From the NCBI GenBank assembly GCA_018241405.1, contig JAFEDY010000034.1, positions 1-64,000 on the forward strand: 64,000 bases of DNA, read 5' to 3'. Numbering within the stretch: the stretch's first letter is position 1; every line of letters starts with the position of its first letter. The notes beneath the pieces were generated by a model. That model saw nothing but the letters and a program-made list of their open reading frames with translations, ran no database searches and had not been told where the DNA came from. Below, one piece after another: positions 49,356 through 57,092 of the stretch. The position numbers were made by a program, and so were the translations under genes. The DNA is from Pseudomonadota bacterium (GTDB taxonomy: Bacteria; Pseudomonadota; Gammaproteobacteria; Burkholderiales; Burkholderiaceae_C).

Positions 49356-50861
49356 ATGGCCGAGCCCCTATTGATTGCACAGCATGATTCCGCCCAATGC
49401 CACCTGTTGCCGGGCCTGGCCAATCGCCATGGTCTGATCACCGGCGCCACCGGCACCGGCAAGACGGTGACCCTGCAGACCCTGGCCGAGCAGTTCTCGC
49501 GTATCGGCGTGCCGGTGTTCATGGCAGACGTCAAGGGCGACCTCACCGGCATCAGCCAGAAGGGCAGCGTGGGCGACAAGCTTGCCAAGGTGCTGGCCGA
49601 GCGCGGCCTGGCCCTGCCCGAACCCATCGCCTGCCCCACCACGCTGTGGGATGTGTTCGGCGAGCAGGGCCACCCGGTGCGCGCCACCATCTCCGACATG
49701 GGGCCGCTGCTGCTGGGGCGCATGCTGAACCTGAACGAGACGCAGCTGGGCGTGCTGAACCTGGTGTTCAAGATCGCCGACGACAACGGCCTCTTGCTGC
49801 TGGATCTGAAGGATCTGCGCGCCATGCTCCAGCATGTGGGCGACAACGCCAAGGACTTCACCACCGAGTACGGCAACATCAGCAGCGCCAGCGTGGGCGC
49901 CATACAGCGCGGCCTGCTGCAGGTGGAGACCCAGGGCGGCGACAAGTTCTTCGGCGAGCCCATGCTCAACATCGAGGACTTCATGCAGACCGTGGACGGC
50001 AAGGGGGTGATCAACATCCTGGCGGCCGACAAGCTCATGAACGCGCCACGCCTCTATGCCACCTTTTTGCTGTGGCTGTTGTCCGACCTGTTCGAGCGAC
50101 TGCCCGAGATCGGCGACCCCGAGCAACCGAAGCTGGTGTTCTTCTTTGACGAGGCCCACCTCTTGTTCAATGAGGCGCCCAAGGTACTCGTCGAGCGCAT
50201 CGAGCTCGTGGTGCGCCTGGTGCGCTCCAAGGGCGTGGGCGTGTACTTCGTGACGCAGAACCCGCTCGACATCCCCGACAGCGTGCTCGCCCAGCTGGGC
50301 AACCGCGTGCAGCACGCGCTGCGCGCCTTCACCCCGCGTGACCAGAAGGCGGTCAAGGCCACGGCCACCACCATGCGCCCCAAGGCGGGCCTGAACATCG
50401 AGGCGGCCATCACCGAGCTGGCCGTGGGCGAGGCGCTGGTGAGCCTGCTGGACGCCAAGGGGCGCCCCAGCGAGACCGAGCGCGTCTGGGTGCTGCCGCC
50501 GGGCAGCCAGATCGGCCCCATCACCGACGCCCAGCGCCGCGCGCTGATCGCAGGCTCGCTCGTCGCCGGCACCTACGACACACCCGTGGATCGCGAGTCG
50601 GCCTACGAAAAGCTGCGCGGCCGCAGCGATGCCACGGTCAGCAATGCCGCCGCGGCCCAGGGCAGCGCCGGCACGCCTGCGGGCGGCGGCCTGATGGACG
50701 AGGTCAACACCGTGCTGTTCGGCAGCACCGGCCCACGCGGCGGCAAGAAGGACGGCCTGGTGCAGACCATGGCCAAGTCCGCCGTGCGCACCATGGGCAC
50801 CAGCCTGGGCAAGGAGATATTGCGTGGCGTGCTCGGCGGCATCTTTGGCGGGAAGCGCTGA
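49356..50861 (+). CDS. HerA/DUF853-family ATPase
   Basis: A 501-residue FtsK/HerA-type P-loop ATPase of the DUF853 (YjgR) family. Walker A is GATGTGKT (30-37), Walker [12 protein letters not shown] near 265, and the arginine-rich sensor region [20 protein letters not shown] near 325. The C-terminus is a Gly/Ala-rich linker ending in [16 protein letters not shown], a short hydrophobic patch. Function of YjgR is not established; relatives translocate DNA or help NurA-like nucleases, but no nuclease gene is adjacent. It is flanked by the two YebC genes on the opposite strand. Confidence 0.88.
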   Translation: MAEPLLIAQHDSAQCHLLPGLANRHGLITGATGTGKTVTLQTLAEQFSRIGVPVFMADVKGDLTGISQKGSVGDKLAKVLAERGLALPEPIACPTTLWDVFGEQGHPVRATISDMGPLLLGRMLNLNETQLGVLNLVFKIADDNGLLLLDLKDLRAMLQHVGDNAKDFTTEYGNISSASVGAIQRGLLQVETQGGDKFFGEPMLNIEDFMQTVDGKGVINILAADKLMNAPRLYATFLLWLLSDLFERLPEIGDPEQPKLVFFFDEAHLLFNEAPKVLVERIELVVRLVRSKGVGVYFVTQNPLDIPDSVLAQLGNRVQHALRAFTPRDQKAVKATATTMRPKAGLNIEAAITELAVGEALVSLLDAKGRPSETERVWVLPPGSQIGPITDAQRRALIAGSLVAGTYDTPVDRESAYEKLRGRSDATVSNAAAAQGSAGTPAGGGLMDEVNTVLFGSTGPRGGKKDGLVQTMAKSAVRTMGTSLGKEILRGVLGGIFGGKR

Positions 50862-50868
50862 AGATTTA

Positions 50869-50921
50869 GTAAATATGGCTGCAGCGCTTTTTCATCAAGC
50901 GTAAGCAGCTATATTTTTATG
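50869..50921. repeat. dispersed intergenic palindrome, copy 8
   Basis: Plus strand AAATATGGCTGCAGCGCTT, loop TTTCAT, then CAAGCGTAAGCAGCTATATT. Both arms are well preserved. It lies between the convergent HerA-like and YebC-paralogue genes and may terminate both. Confidence 0.65.
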
Positions 50922-50989
50922 AGCATCTCGTGCCGAACCGCTGATTCAGCGGCTCGCATATTTCAGAGTCAGGAGCCGCAGCGGCGGCA

Positions 50990-51694
50990 TCAATCCACCA
51001 GGCCGACGAACAGGTTCTGCACGTCGTCGTTGTTCTCGATGCCCGCCAGGAAGGCCTGCACCTCCTCCTGCGCCTCGGGCGGCAGGCTGGCCATGCTGAC
51101 CGGGTTCCTGGCCTTGTAGCCCAGCTTGGCCGACAGCACCCTGAAGCCAAATTCGGGCAGCGCCTTGGCCACCGCATCCAGATCGGTGGGATCGGTCAGG
51201 AACAGGGTCTGGCCCTCCTCCTCGCCGCCCTCGAAGTCCTGGGCGCCGGCCTCGATGGCGGCCAGTTCGGCGTCGGCACCGGGCTGCTGCGGCTCGGCCT
51301 CGATCATGCCGACATGGTCGAAGTCCCAGGCCACGGCGCTCATCTGGCCCTTGCGAAAGCACACGCGCATCTCGGGAGCCGTGCGGTTCACGTTGTCGGT
51401 CAGGCATTCCACCATCACCGGCACCTGGTGCGGCGCAAAGCCCTCGTAGATCACGCGCTCGTAGTTCACGGCGTCGCTGCCCACGCCCGAGCCCTTCTTG
51501 ATAGCACGCTCCAGCGTGTCCTTGGGCATCGACGCCTTGCGCGCCGCCTCAATGGCCAGGCGCAGGCGCGAATTGCCGGCCGGGTCCGCGCCGGCACGGG
51601 CGGCGACGATGATTTCCTTGACCAGCTTGCCAAAAAGCCTGCCCTTGGCATCGGCGACCAGCGCCTTGCCCTTTGCCTTCCATTGCGCGCCCAT
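50990..51694 (-). CDS. second YebC/PmpR family protein (YeeN-like)
   Basis: A 234-residue YebC paralogue that begins [20 protein letters not shown] instead of the HSKWANI motif. It keeps [39 protein letters not shown] and the final [11 protein letters not shown]. It is closest in layout to E. coli YeeN. An unusual acidic insert ([20 protein letters not shown]) lies near 155. Paralogues of this kind may act on other stalling motifs; the role here is unknown. ATG 51694 is used because the frame upstream is antisense to upp. Confidence 0.9.
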   Translation of the reverse strand: MGAQWKAKGKALVADAKGRLFGKLVKEIIVAARAGADPAGNSRLRLAIEAARKASMPKDTLERAIKKGSGVGSDAVNYERVIYEGFAPHQVPVMVECLTDNVNRTAPEMRVCFRKGQMSAVAWDFDHVGMIEAEPQQPGADAELAAIEAGAQDFEGGEEEGQTLFLTDPTDLDAVAKALPEFGFRVLSAKLGYKARNPVSMASLPPEAQEEVQAFLAGIENNDDVQNLFVGLVD

Positions 51695-51856
51695 GGCTGC
51701 GAATCCTTTGCGTGAAGCCAACAAAAAATGCGGCCCGCGCCGCGACGGCAAAGTGTAAACCCCGCCGCCCCGGGCCGGCCCCGGCGGCGCCCAGGCGTGC
51801 AAAAATTCCGCCCTGGCCCATCGTTTCCCTTGACCTTTCACAAGAGGCACCTGCCC

Positions 51857-52486
51857 ATGAGCAACGTCCACGTCATCGCCCACCCCCTGGTGCAGCACAA
51901 GCTGACCCTGATGCGCAAGAAGGACGCCAGCACCAACAGTTTTCGCCGCCTGCTGGGCGAACTGTCCACGCTGATGGCGTATGAAGTCACGCGCGACATG
52001 CCGCTGCAGGAGGTGCAGATCGAAACCCCGCTGGAGACCATGACCGCCAAGGTCATAGACGGCAAGAAGCTGGTGCTGGTCTCCATCCTGCGCGCGGGCA
52101 ACGGCTTTCTGGACGGCATGCTCAACGTGGTGCCCGGCGCGCGCATAGGCCACATCGGCCTGTACCGTGACCCGGCCACACTGCAGCCCGTGGAGTACTA
52201 CTTCAAGATGCCGTCCGAGATGGCCGAGCGCGACGTCATCGTGGTCGATCCCATGCTGGCCACCGGCAACTCGGCTGCCGCGGCGGTGGAGCGCATCAAG
52301 CGGCTCAAGCCGCGCTCCGTCAAGTTCGTCTGCCTGCTGGCCGCGCCCGAGGGCGTGGCCACCATGCAGGCAGCCCACCCGGACGTGCCCATCTACACCG
52401 CCGCGATCGACCGTGAGCTCAACGACCACGGCTACATACTGCCGGGCCTGGGCGACGCGGGCGACCGTATTTTTGGCACCAAATGA
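51857..52486 (+). CDS. upp: uracil phosphoribosyltransferase
   Basis: A 209-residue salvage enzyme forming UMP from uracil and PRPP. It starts [20 protein letters not shown] and carries [20 protein letters not shown], the PRPP loop [19 protein letters not shown], and the uracil-binding [18 protein letters not shown] at the C-terminus. GTP-dependent bacterial type by length. The stop overlaps the acetyltransferase start by four bases. Confidence 0.97.
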   Translation: MSNVHVIAHPLVQHKLTLMRKKDASTNSFRRLLGELSTLMAYEVTRDMPLQEVQIETPLETMTAKVIDGKKLVLVSILRAGNGFLDGMLNVVPGARIGHIGLYRDPATLQPVEYYFKMPSEMAERDVIVVDPMLATGNSAAAAVERIKRLKPRSVKFVCLLAAPEGVATMQAAHPDVPIYTAAIDRELNDHGYILPGLGDAGDRIFGTK

Positions 52487-53046
52487 GCGCCCCGGGCCCG
52501 CTCGCCACGCCCCGGCTGCGCCTGCGCCAGTGGAGCGCGGCCGACCGCGCGCCCTTTGCGGCGCTGAACGCCGACCCCGAGGTGATGCGCCACTTCCCCG
52601 CGCCGCTCACGCGCGCGCAAAGCGACGCCATGGCCGACCGCATCGAGGCGCTGATCCATGCCAACGGCTGGGGCCTCTGGGCCGCCGACTGGCTGGCCGA
52701 CGGCGCGCCACGTTTCATGGGTTTCGTGGGCCTGAACGCTCCCACGGCCACCCTGCCCTTCAACCCTTGCGTGGAAATCGGCTGGCGTCTGGCGCGCCCC
52801 TTCTGGGGCCGGGGCCTGGCCACCGAGGCCGCACGGCTGGCGCTGCGCGCGGGCTTCGAGACGCTGGCACTGCCGGAGATAGTGTCGTTCACCGCCCTGG
52901 GCAACCAGCGCTCGCGCGCGGTGATGCAGCGCCTGGGCATGCGCGAATGCCCGCACGAGGCGTTCGAGCACCCCAGCGTACCGCCCAGCCACCCGCTGCG
53001 CGCGCACTGCCTGTACCGGCTGCCGCGCGCCGGCTGGCAGGGCTGA
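52483..53046 (+). CDS. GNAT N-acetyltransferase, RimJ/RimL-like
   Basis: A 187-residue acetyltransferase of the GNAT_3 (RimJ/RimL) type. The N-terminal substrate strand is [20 protein letters not shown], a CoA-binding loop resembling RxxGxG/A sits in [20 protein letters not shown], and [18 protein letters not shown] follows. The enzyme could acetylate ribosomal protein N-termini or a small amine; no more can be said. It is coupled to upp. Its stop is two bases from a dispersed palindrome. Confidence 0.87.
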   Translation: MSAPGPLATPRLRLRQWSAADRAPFAALNADPEVMRHFPAPLTRAQSDAMADRIEALIHANGWGLWAADWLADGAPRFMGFVGLNAPTATLPFNPCVEIGWRLARPFWGRGLATEAARLALRAGFETLALPEIVSFTALGNQRSRAVMQRLGMRECPHEAFEHPSVPPSHPLRAHCLYRLPRAGWQG

Positions 53047-53047
53047 G

Positions 53048-53110
53048 CAAAATTTTTGTACTAACGGGCTGAGACGCCTATCCATAAAGCGCTAGCAGCT
53101 CTCAAAAGCA
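53048..53110. repeat. dispersed intergenic palindrome, copy 9
   Basis: Minus strand TTTTGAGAGCTGCTAGCGCTT, split here at the loop, then GGCGTCTCAGCCCGTTAGT and an AAAATTTT end. It fills the gap between the convergent acetyltransferase and sirtuin genes and enters the sirtuin frame, supplying its last codons and TAG stop. Confidence 0.6.
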
Positions 53111-53946
53111 GAGCACTCCACCAGCGCCTTCCCCACGTCCGCCTCCAGCTTCAGCGCCAGCAGCCCATCGGCGCGCGTGCGGCCGCGGTTGATGGCGGCC
53201 ACGGGCAGTCCCCGCTGCACCGCCGCCTGCACGAAGCGAAAGCCCGAATACACCATGAGCGACGAACCGGCGACCAGCACCGCGTCGGCGCGGGCCAGGG
53301 CGGCATGGGCCGCATCGACACGCGCGCGGGGCACGGACTCGCCGAAGAACACCACGTCGGGCTTGAGCAGGCCTGTGCCGCAGCGCGGGCACGGCGGCAC
53401 GTCGAAGGACTGGAAATCGCGCCCCTCCAGGTCGGCGTCGCCGTCGGGCGCGGCGCCGGCCTGCAGCGCGGCCCAGGCAGGGTTGCGCCGCAGCAGCTCG
53501 TGCTGTAGTTCGGCGCGGGGCATGCGCGCCTCGCAGTCCATGCAGCGCACGGTGGCTATGCGGCCATGCAGGTCAATCACGCGCCGGCTGCCGGCAGCAT
53601 GGTGCAGGCCATCCACGTTCTGCGTCAGCAGCAGCGCGATGCGGCCCTGGCGCTCCAGTTGCGCGAGCGCGTGGTGCGCGGTGCCAGGCCGTGCGCCGCC
53701 GATGACGGGCCAGCCCACGAGGCTGCGCGCCCAGTAGCGCCGGCGCGTGGCCGCATCGCCCATGAAGGCCTGGTAGGTGACGGGTTGAGGACGCTTCCAG
53801 TCGCCGTTCTCGTCGCGGTAGTCGGGTATGCCGGCCTCGGTGCTGCAGCCCGCGCCGGTGATGACGAACAGGCGCGGGTGGCGGCGCAGCCAGTCACGCA
53901 GCGGCGCAAGCTCAGAGTCCGGGGGCAATGCTTTCGGCATAGTCAT
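53092..53946 (-). CDS. Sir2-family NAD-dependent protein deacylase
   Basis: A 284-residue sirtuin that removes acyl groups from lysines using NAD. The NAD motif FVITGAGCSTEAGIPDYRD starts at residue 27, TQNVDGLHHAAG at 108, and the catalytic His127 is in IDLHGRIATV. A zinc ribbon is formed by CMDC and a later CPRC. The class II-type (SIRT4-like) layout is suggested by GAGCSTEAGIPDYR. The last residues, CSAFESC, come from a dispersed palindrome. The N-terminus overlaps sbcB by 35 bases, so the two are co-transcribed. Confidence 0.92.
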   Translation of the reverse strand: MTMPKALPPDSELAPLRDWLRRHPRLFVITGAGCSTEAGIPDYRDENGDWKRPQPVTYQAFMGDAATRRRYWARSLVGWPVIGGARPGTAHHALAQLERQGRIALLLTQNVDGLHHAAGSRRVIDLHGRIATVRCMDCEARMPRAELQHELLRRNPAWAALQAGAAPDGDADLEGRDFQSFDVPPCPRCGTGLLKPDVVFFGESVPRARVDAAHAALARADAVLVAGSSLMVYSGFRFVQAAVQRGLPVAAINRGRTRADGLLALKLEADVGKALVECSAFESC

Positions 53947-55348
53947 AAATGGCGCCCAAAATGTCCCCGGTGCGCTCGTCGTCGGCTGCGGCGCCCAGGG
54001 TATCGAGCTGCTCGAACAAGGTGTCGAAGGTCAGGCCGCCGCCCTCGCCTTCCACCAGCATGGTCGTGCGGTGCGCCTCCCAGCGCTGGAGCTCCTCGGG
54101 CGACAGGGTCTGGGCAAAGTTGCGCGCGCGGTAGCGCCAGACCAGCTCGGCCAGGCGTGGGTCGTCAAATCCCAGGCGCTCGTGCGCCAGCTCCTCGCCC
54201 GACAGGCTGCGCAGGCGGTTCAGGCGCCGCCGATCCTCGTTGCCCAGGAAGCCCCCGTACAGGTCCTGATCCACATCCATGGGGTTCTCCTGCGGCCGCT
54301 GGAACACCTGGGCCCAGATGGCGCTCATGTCGGGCAGCTCGCGCGCGGCCTCGGCGTGCCGTGCGGCCTGGGCCAAATCCAGCCCCCAGCGCTCGGCCAT
54401 GGCGGGCGTGAGCGTGTTCAGATTGCCCACCACCATGGGGGATTTGTTCAGGTGCACGCTCTTGAGCGGCAGACGCGTCACGCCCTCGGGCAGGTCGGCC
54501 TGGCGCGTGAACAGGCGCTGACGGATCTCGTCGGCACCCAGCCGGGCCAGCTCGCCCGGGTCATGCGCCAGGTCCCAGGCCAGCAGCTCGTTTTTGTTCT
54601 TGGGGTGGCTCGCCAGCGGCCACATCACGGCCAGGCACCCACGTTCCACCGGGAACATGCCCGAGACATGCAGAAAGGGCCGCGCCGTCTGCGCCGTGGC
54701 GGGCAGGCGCAGCTCGGCGGCGACGCGGTCCTTCTTGTGCAGCGACAGCGCAAAGTCGAACAGCTTGGGCTGGCGCTGGCGTATCAGCCGCGCCAGCGCA
54801 ATCGTGGCGCGCACGTCGGACAGCGCATCATGCGCGGCCTCGTGCGCCAGGCCATTGGCGCGCGTCAGATGCTCCAGCCGAAAGCTCGGCTTGCCGTCCA
54901 CCACGGGCCATTCGATGCCGTCGGGGCGCAGCGCATAGGTCATGCGCACGACGTCCAGCAGGTCCCAGCGGCCGCATTGGTTTTGCCATTCGCGCGCGTA
55001 GGGATCGATCAGGTTGCGCCAGAACATATGGCGCGTGATCTCGTCGTCAAAGCGTATGGTGTTGTAGCCCACACCTATGGTGCCTGGCAGGGCCAGTTCT
55101 GCCTCGATGCGCACGGCGAAGGCATACTCGGGCAGGCCCTTTTCCAGGCACAGCTGGGGCGTGATGCCGGTGATCAGGCAGGCCTCGGGGCTGGGCAGGT
55201 AGTCGTTGGCCGGCCGGCAGTAGATATTCAAAGGCGCGCCGATCTCGTTGAGATCGGCATCGGTACGTATGGCGGCAAATTGCGCGGGGCGGTCGCGGCG
55301 CGTGTCGGCGCCAAAGGTTTCGTAGTCGTGCCAGAGAAAGGTGTGCAT
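53912..55348 (-). CDS. sbcB: exodeoxyribonuclease I
   Basis: A 478-residue 3'-to-5' single-strand DNA exonuclease (DEDDh family) used in mismatch repair and recombination. It begins MHTFLWHDYETFGADTRRDR with catalytic Asp and Glu in HDYET; the second Asp is in GVGYNTIRFDDEITRHMFWR and the terminal motif is HEAAHDALSDVRATIALARL. The SH3-like and C-terminal ExoI domains follow (PKNKNELLAWDLAHDPGELA). Start at 55348 chosen by homology of the N-terminus. Confidence 0.95.
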   Translation of the reverse strand: MHTFLWHDYETFGADTRRDRPAQFAAIRTDADLNEIGAPLNIYCRPANDYLPSPEACLITGITPQLCLEKGLPEYAFAVRIEAELALPGTIGVGYNTIRFDDEITRHMFWRNLIDPYAREWQNQCGRWDLLDVVRMTYALRPDGIEWPVVDGKPSFRLEHLTRANGLAHEAAHDALSDVRATIALARLIRQRQPKLFDFALSLHKKDRVAAELRLPATAQTARPFLHVSGMFPVERGCLAVMWPLASHPKNKNELLAWDLAHDPGELARLGADEIRQRLFTRQADLPEGVTRLPLKSVHLNKSPMVVGNLNTLTPAMAERWGLDLAQAARHAEAARELPDMSAIWAQVFQRPQENPMDVDQDLYGGFLGNEDRRRLNRLRSLSGEELAHERLGFDDPRLAELVWRYRARNFAQTLSPEELQRWEAHRTTMLVEGEGGGLTFDTLFEQLDTLGAAADDERTGDILGAIYDYAESIAPGL

Positions 55349-55410
55349 GGGCAGATGGCTTGCAAGGTCAAGCCCGAGTATGCATGGCCCTTGGCGGCAC
55401 AATCGCAGAC

Positions 55411-56691
55411 ATGCGTTCCCTGTTGCTTACCGCCACCCTTGGCCTGGCGGCCCTCGGCGGCTGCGCCAGAGCCCCTGGCCCTACTTCGGCTGCTGCCACT
55501 GCCACAACGGTTGCACCGACGGCACCTCCAACACCCGCGCCTGCCGGACAGAGCGACCTGGCCGGCACCGTCACCGGCTTTCACGCCTGGCTGCAGGCCT
55601 TTTCCCGAGAGGCGGTCGCCGCCGGCATCAGCCAGCGCACCGTAGACACCGCGCTGGCCCAGGCCCAGTGGCAACCCCGTGTGGTTGAGCTCGACCGCGC
55701 CCAGCCCGAGTTCACGCGCACCCCATGGGCCTATCTGGACAATGCCGTCTCGCCACAGCGCGTAGCCCAGGGGCGCGTGCAGCTGCGCCTGCATGCCGCC
55801 GCGCTGGAGGCGACCGAGCAACGCTACGGCGTGCCGGCCCCCATCGTCACCGCCATCTGGGGCATGGAGAGCAACTACGGCCAGAACTTCGGCAGCTTTT
55901 CCGCCATCGACGCGCTCGCCACGCTGGCCTACGACGGCCGGCGCCGCGAGTGGGCGCGCGGCGAATTGCTAGCGGCCCTGCGCATCGTGGACCGAGGCGA
56001 GATCGCGGCAGACGCGCTCGTGGGCTCCTGGGCCGGCGCCATGGGGCATACGCAATTTCTGCCCTCGGTCTACCTGGCCTATGCCGTGGATGCCGACGGC
56101 GACGGCCGGCGCGACATCTGGGGCAGCGTGGCCGACGTCACCGCATCCACGGCCAACTTCCTGGCGCATTCAGGCTGGCAGCGCGGCCAGACCTGGGGCG
56201 TGGAGGTGCAATTGCCAGCAAACTTCGACTACGCGCGTGCCGAGCTGGGGGTACGCGAGAGCAGCGACGAATGGGCGCGTGAAGGCGTGCGCGGCATCGA
56301 CGGAGCAAACCTGCCAGAGCTGCCGGACGCTTCCGTCCTCATGCCCGCCGGTGCGCGCGGTCCGGCCATCCTGGTGGGGCCCAACTTCCGCGCTCTGCTG
56401 CGCTACAACAACTCGGTGAACTATGCACTGGCCGTGGGCCTGCTGGCGCGCCAGATCGACGGTGGCCCAGGCCTCAGCGCTCCCTGGCCGCGCGACCTGC
56501 CCCCCCTTTCGCGCAGCGAGACCCAGGAGTTGCAGGAACTGCTCAACACCCGCGGTTTCAACGCAGGCACGCCCGACGGAGTGGTCGGTCCCGCCACGCG
56601 GGCCAGCGTGCGTCGCTATCAGCAAAGCCAGGGCCTTCCGGCCGACGGCTATGCCACGCACGAGTTGCTGCAGCAGCTTCACGGACCGTGA
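55411..56691 (+). CDS. lytic murein transglycosylase, MltB family, with PG-binding domain
   Basis: A 426-residue lipoprotein (LTATLGLAALGGC lipobox, Cys18) that cleaves peptidoglycan glycan chains with anhydro-ring formation. A Pro/Thr/Ala linker is followed by the SLT_2 domain (about 50-340), with the catalytic Glu in TAIWGMESNYGQNFG and the family blocks LVGSWAGAMGHTQFLPSVYL and DGDGRRDIWGSVADVTASTA. The C-terminal peptidoglycan-binding domain (about 365-425) has the NTRGFNAGTPDGVVGPATRA repeat. It diverges from sbcB; start codons are 62 bases apart. Confidence 0.92.
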   Translation: MRSLLLTATLGLAALGGCARAPGPTSAAATATTVAPTAPPTPAPAGQSDLAGTVTGFHAWLQAFSREAVAAGISQRTVDTALAQAQWQPRVVELDRAQPEFTRTPWAYLDNAVSPQRVAQGRVQLRLHAAALEATEQRYGVPAPIVTAIWGMESNYGQNFGSFSAIDALATLAYDGRRREWARGELLAALRIVDRGEIAADALVGSWAGAMGHTQFLPSVYLAYAVDADGDGRRDIWGSVADVTASTANFLAHSGWQRGQTWGVEVQLPANFDYARAELGVRESSDEWAREGVRGIDGANLPELPDASVLMPAGARGPAILVGPNFRALLRYNNSVNYALAVGLLARQIDGGPGLSAPWPRDLPPLSRSETQELQELLNTRGFNAGTPDGVVGPATRASVRRYQQSQGLPADGYATHELLQQLHGP

Positions 56692-56693
56692 GC

Positions 56694-56749
56694 GGAGGTC
56701 ATTCGGGCAGACGTCTCGGCGTTTGATGTGACAGATGCCGAAGACCTCC
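56694..56749. other. inverted repeat after the transglycosylase gene
   Basis: GGAGGTC (56694-56700) pairs with GACCTCC (56743-56749), with CGG/CCG inside; the repeat begins two bases after the transglycosylase stop. There is no T-tract, so it is at best an mRNA-end structure. The rest of the 212-base gap up to the tRNA holds nothing else I can identify. Confidence 0.35.
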
Positions 56750-56880
56750 GGAGGGTCCTGGCAGACGCTTAGGCCGCTCAGGGGCGCGTGCTACTTCGCT
56801 GGCAAGGGCACGTCTTGGCCTGCTACCCATTCGGGTTTCAGTGATCATGGACTTATTCATCTTGGAGAGCAAAACCGGGC

Positions 56881-56886
56881 TATAAT
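56881..56886 (+). promoter_or_regulatory. -10 element of the tRNA-Leu promoter
   Basis: A perfect TATAAT ends 17 bases before the mature tRNA 5' end. The -35 region is weak: TTGGAG is only 13 bases upstream and TTCATC 19, so a clear -35 is missing. Confidence 0.65.
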
Positions 56887-56903
56887 CAACGCTTTCCTGA
56901 GAT

Positions 56904-56988
<85 letters not shown>

Positions 56989-56996
56989 AAATATAC

Positions 56997-57030
56997 AAAA
57001 GCCGCTGACTTGCGTTAGCGGCTTTTTTTT
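56997..57030 (+). terminator. terminator of the tRNA-Leu transcript
   Basis: AAAAGCCGCT pairs with AGCGGCTTTT around a short loop and is followed by a run of T. It begins eight bases after the tRNA. Confidence 0.9.
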
Positions 57031-57092
57031 GCCCTCTGCCTATGCAAGCCTGTGCGACGGAGGCCAACAAGCCGCCGACGCACGGGCTGGCC

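Noticed and set aside
56694..56749. The inverted repeat after the transglycosylase as an intrinsic terminator
   Set aside because: Long loop and no T-run on either strand.
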